Assembly (NCBI GenBank): GCA_977017575.1
Contig: CDRNVI010000054.1
Location: 558,001-622,000, forward strand
Origin: Paramoeba atlantica
Lineage: Eukaryota > Discosea
Direction: 5' to 3'
DNA length: 64,000 nt
Shown here: positions 61,693 to 64,000 of the stretch, piece by piece
Numbering within the stretch: the stretch's first letter is position 1
Layout: each line of letters starts with the position of its first letter
The notes under the pieces: model-generated
Databases searched by the model: none
Told to the model about the DNA's origin: nothing
The model's input: the letters and a program-made list of their open reading frames with translations, nothing else
Program-made: the position numbers and the translations under genes

Positions 61693-62292
61693 TCATATTC
61701 GTTGGCGTGCGAGCGGATCCCATCTGTAGTCCTCATATGCTACATACATGTATTCCTTCCACTCCTCCTCGGTAATGCAAAAAATTGGAGGCTCGTTACT
61801 ATTTTCTGGACGGTACAGAGATCCGGGAAAGAGATTGTTGGCGCGTTCCCAAGAAATTGGGGGAGTGTTTGATGGTCGAGCGCATTGCACTATCCAACTT
61901 GGTCTGAACCACATAACCTCCTTCCAAAATTTCATATTATGGTTCTTTTCCAGTCGATGCTTGTGATGGTTTAGTGCTTCTAGGAAACCCGGAGGTGCAT
62001 CTCGAGATGAAGCGTACTCGAAGAGTAGCTCTAATGTCTGAGCAACGTGCGCTGCCATAGGCTGCCCTATCATATCAGAAAATTTTTTTAGGGCGACACG
62101 TTCTAACCCTCCTGTCTCCCGGTGGCGTTTAACCCATCGAGAGACAGTAGCTTCACTGCATTTCATAAAAGCAGCAGTGTCTGTAATCGAACGTCCCTGG
62201 TTTTGTACCTCATGCACGCAAATTATACGTGTTTCATAAGTGATTTGTTGCGTCGAGAGGGTGCGTCTCTGGCGGCGAAGTGTTTTCGGCAT
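61693..62292 (-). CDS. Tc1-like helix-turn-helix protein without DDE domain
   Basis: Open 199-residue frame starting MPKTLRRQRRTLSTQQITYE. Residues about 33-60 (RSITDTAAFMKCSEATVSRW, VKRHRETGG) form a helix-turn-helix like the N-terminal part of Tc1/mariner transposases, and resemble the HTH of the transposase at 11466-12587. The rest (WKEVMWFRPSWIVQC, ITEEEWKEYMYVAYEDY) shows no DDE triad and is not recognised. No TIRs were found around it. It could be a host regulator derived from a transposase, or one ORF of an unknown element. The frame has no damage. Confidence 0.5.
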   Translation of the reverse strand: MPKTLRRQRRTLSTQQITYETRIICVHEVQNQGRSITDTAAFMKCSEATVSRWVKRHRETGGLERVALKKFSDMIGQPMAAHVAQTLELLFEYASSRDAPPGFLEALNHHKHRLEKNHNMKFWKEVMWFRPSWIVQCARPSNTPPISWERANNLFPGSLYRPENSNEPPIFCITEEEWKEYMYVAYEDYRWDPLARQRI

Positions 62293-62697
62293 AAATGATG
62301 GGTTAGAAAGAGTTAAATGGTATTTTATTCATAGTTTGATGCGCTAAAATGATAAAAAATGATAAAAGTCTGATCTTTTGCAGAATTTTCGGGGAAAAGG
62401 TTCAGTAAAATATGCTTATGACGTCACATCAGCTTCAGGGGAGGCAACAATGGTGCCAGTAGTCTTAAAAATTCGAGATCTGTTGAATGCCCAAGAAATT
62501 AGGTCAAAAGCTCGCACGGTACAATTTTTTTTGTCCTTTTTTCAAAAACAAAATCAGCCCCCCCTTTATACAACCAAAAGTCAGGTTCCCCCCTTTATAC
62601 TTCCAAAAGTACTGAAACCGGCGGAAGTATAAAGGGGGGGTGACAGTACATGTATTTATAATATTTAAAAAAAATTATAGTACTATGTAGTACTATA
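62293..62697. mobile_element. Possible C-rich MITE fragment
   Basis: CCCCCCTTTATACTTCCAAA (about 62587-62606) is inverted as GGAAGTATAAAGGGGGGGTG (62623-62642), and the right side ends GACAGTAC. The left outer end was not found. No gene. Confidence 0.45.
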
Positions 62698-63813
62698 CAG
62701 GGGGGGCCATGAAAACTGACAAGGTCCGCATTTTAGCATCCTGAGGCCGTTTGAGCTGATTTTTGTTGCAAACGAGAGATCTCGTTCTGAATATCGTGTC
62801 TACGCTATTTAAAATACAAAAACGTTCACCGGAAAACATTTCCAATGAGTTACAAAAGTGAAATTTTAAAGATTTTGCAAATTGAAAAACGGGTCTAAAA
62901 TTCGTAATTTTTAGTACCACGGCCCAAAAAGTACCCAGAAAGTAGGTCTTAATAGCCAGTATTCCCACCTTCACGCTCACGTAGTATAGCGAGGCGCGTG
63001 GGAAGACTCTTTAGCGTGTTCACATACGCCTCGTGACATTCGTTCAACAAATATTCCTTGGCCTTTGGAATAGCAGCTTGTAATTCTTTTCGATTATGTG
63101 GACGAAGATGGCTGTGGATGTATTTATCCATCATGCTCCACAAATTCTCAATCAAATTGAGATCAGGAGATTTCGAAGGTCAATCAATAATTTTGATGTT
63201 TTCCAACTTACCTATTCTCCTGGCTTCCCCATGCCCTGGCGCGTTGTCAAGGACAACTGTAGCCCCGGGGCGGCGATGCATCCAGTTGAAAAACCCATTT
63301 CGTTTTTTCATTGCATTCAAAAAGACCTCATTTGTAACAGTTTCATTTTGTGCGAACTCATGGAAACACGCATCAGGCACTTCCCAACGGAGACTGGTGG
63401 CCATGAATACATGAACTCCTTTCCCCCCATACCACCTATCTATTCGTACTGGTGTTTCCTTGGGGGGGTCAGTCATTTTTGCAAGGTACGTAATTTTTTT
63501 ACCGCGTGATCCGCATCGAAAGATTTTTTCGTCGCACCACACAATACGAGACATCTGATATGGGCTGAATCCCTCAAAGTAATCAGCAAGTTGTAGTCTA
63601 GCAGCCTTGTGCTCACCTGTTAAAAAAAGGCTTGTGCGACATCGTCTTAATGACGTATCCCATCCTTTTCAAACTCTAACTTTTATTACCAGAAACGGGC
63701 TCCAAATAGCGTAGACACGATCAGAACGAGATCTCTCGTTTGCAATAAAAATCAGCTCAAACGGCCTCAGGACGGCAAAATGCGGACCTTGTCAGTTTTC
63801 GTGCCGCCCCCCC
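62698..63813 (-). mobile_element. Tc1/mariner element, decayed
   Basis: Terminal inverted repeats of about 120 bp: the left starts CAGGGGGGGCCATGAAAACT and the right is its inverse, with GTCCGCATTTT and GCAAACGAGAGATCTCG in both. TA lies outside each end. Length 1.1 kb, normal for the family. The right outermost bases have lost TG. Confidence 0.88.
62949..63660 (-). pseudogene. Mariner-type transposase with one nonsense codon
   Basis: The minus strand from about 63660 reads GWDTSLRRCRTSLFLTGEHK, then RIVWCDEKIFRCGSRGKK (first Asp), VVLDNAPGHGEARR (second Asp) and SPDLNLIENLWSMMD (Glu). A TGA at about 63156-63158 stands where the intact relative has Trp (PWPAKSPDL). The spacing between the second Asp and the Glu is again 32 residues by my count. 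The protein tail GGNTGY matches GHCGY of the other transposase. The N-terminal DNA-binding part is missing or unreadable. It is inactive as it stands, though only lightly damaged. Confidence 0.85.
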
Positions 63814-64000
63814 TACGGGCTACGGTTCACTACGGGTAAACCGCAGCATCATAGTACTATAAATCTATAAAAATCTATAACAGAAAAAAGTGATCAAAAA
63901 CGTTTTGATGCTCTCTTTTAGCACCAAAGACACCATGTACAAAGTCAATTTATGACAGGCAGTTTAATAATAGTCAATTTATGACAGTTTAATCAAGTTT
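63814..64000. other. No gene recognised
   Basis: Bases 63820-63842 repeat the GGTTCACTACGGGTAAACC phrase seen near 58790. The window ends in CAATTTATGACAG repeats (two copies at 63946-63990). Confidence 0.45.

Noticed and set aside
1-64000. tRNA, rRNA or spliced-leader RNA genes
   Set aside because: I looked for cloverleaf arms, B-box-like GGTTCGAATCC and conserved rRNA stretches and found none that were convincing; a covariance-model scan would be decisive.

Overview
The window looks like nuclear DNA of a unicellular eukaryote (protist). I cannot name the species. It holds an array of short intronless leucine-rich-repeat (LRR) genes, all on the + strand, buried in nested transposable elements. 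The elements are restriction-like-endonuclease (RLE) non-LTR retrotransposons, Tc1/mariner, Merlin-like and pogo-like DNA transposons, foldback or rolling-circle-like repeats, and many MITEs with C-rich ends. No bacterial operon, tRNA, rRNA or convincing intron was seen. The strictly one-directional host genes and the repeat style (a 23-24 residue unit with 'DLTxLP') recall kinetoplastid LRR proteins. The abundance of DNA transposons does not fit that group well, so the placement is only a guess.

Layout. 1-9.1 kb: six LRR genes (one cut by the window edge, one with an in-frame stop) with small repeats between them. 10.5-15.2 kb: a minus-strand chimeric retrotransposon with a complete-looking Tc1/mariner element and a small retrotransposon tail inserted in it. 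15.4-16.8 kb: a 124-bp minisatellite split by a MITE with a TA target duplication. 17.2-22.9 kb: an LRR gene split by a nearly intact 4.7-kb RLE retrotransposon (family A). 23.5-27.4 kb: three more LRR genes (two decayed) and mariner debris. 27.7-32.0 kb: a second RLE retrotransposon (family C), inserted next to a family A fragment. 32.3-38.7 kb: the two terminal repeats of one mariner copy, now 6.4 kb apart, enclosing a Merlin-like relic, a MITE and an LRR gene. 36.0-52.8 kb: a roughly 8-9 kb tandem segmental duplication, each unit ending in an LRR gene and carrying a third RT family (D), a pogo-like relic, a tyrosine-recombinase fossil and MITEs. 55.3-57.1 kb: two more LRR genes. 57.3-64 kb: tandem and hairpin repeats, a helix-turn-helix ORF and a decayed mariner element.

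The LRR proteins share a plan: a short N-terminus (often with a KRRK-like basic patch), a cap reading 'LPQEY...SW...CxWxGVxC', four to eight LRRs, and a C-terminal cap ending in 'NTxI'. I see no kinase domain, clear signal peptide or membrane anchor in most of them, and their ligand or location cannot be read from sequence. The retrotransposons supply their own RT and RLE, and the mariner and Merlin relics their DDE transposases. Most copies are broken. Together they explain how the LRR genes were duplicated, split and moved.
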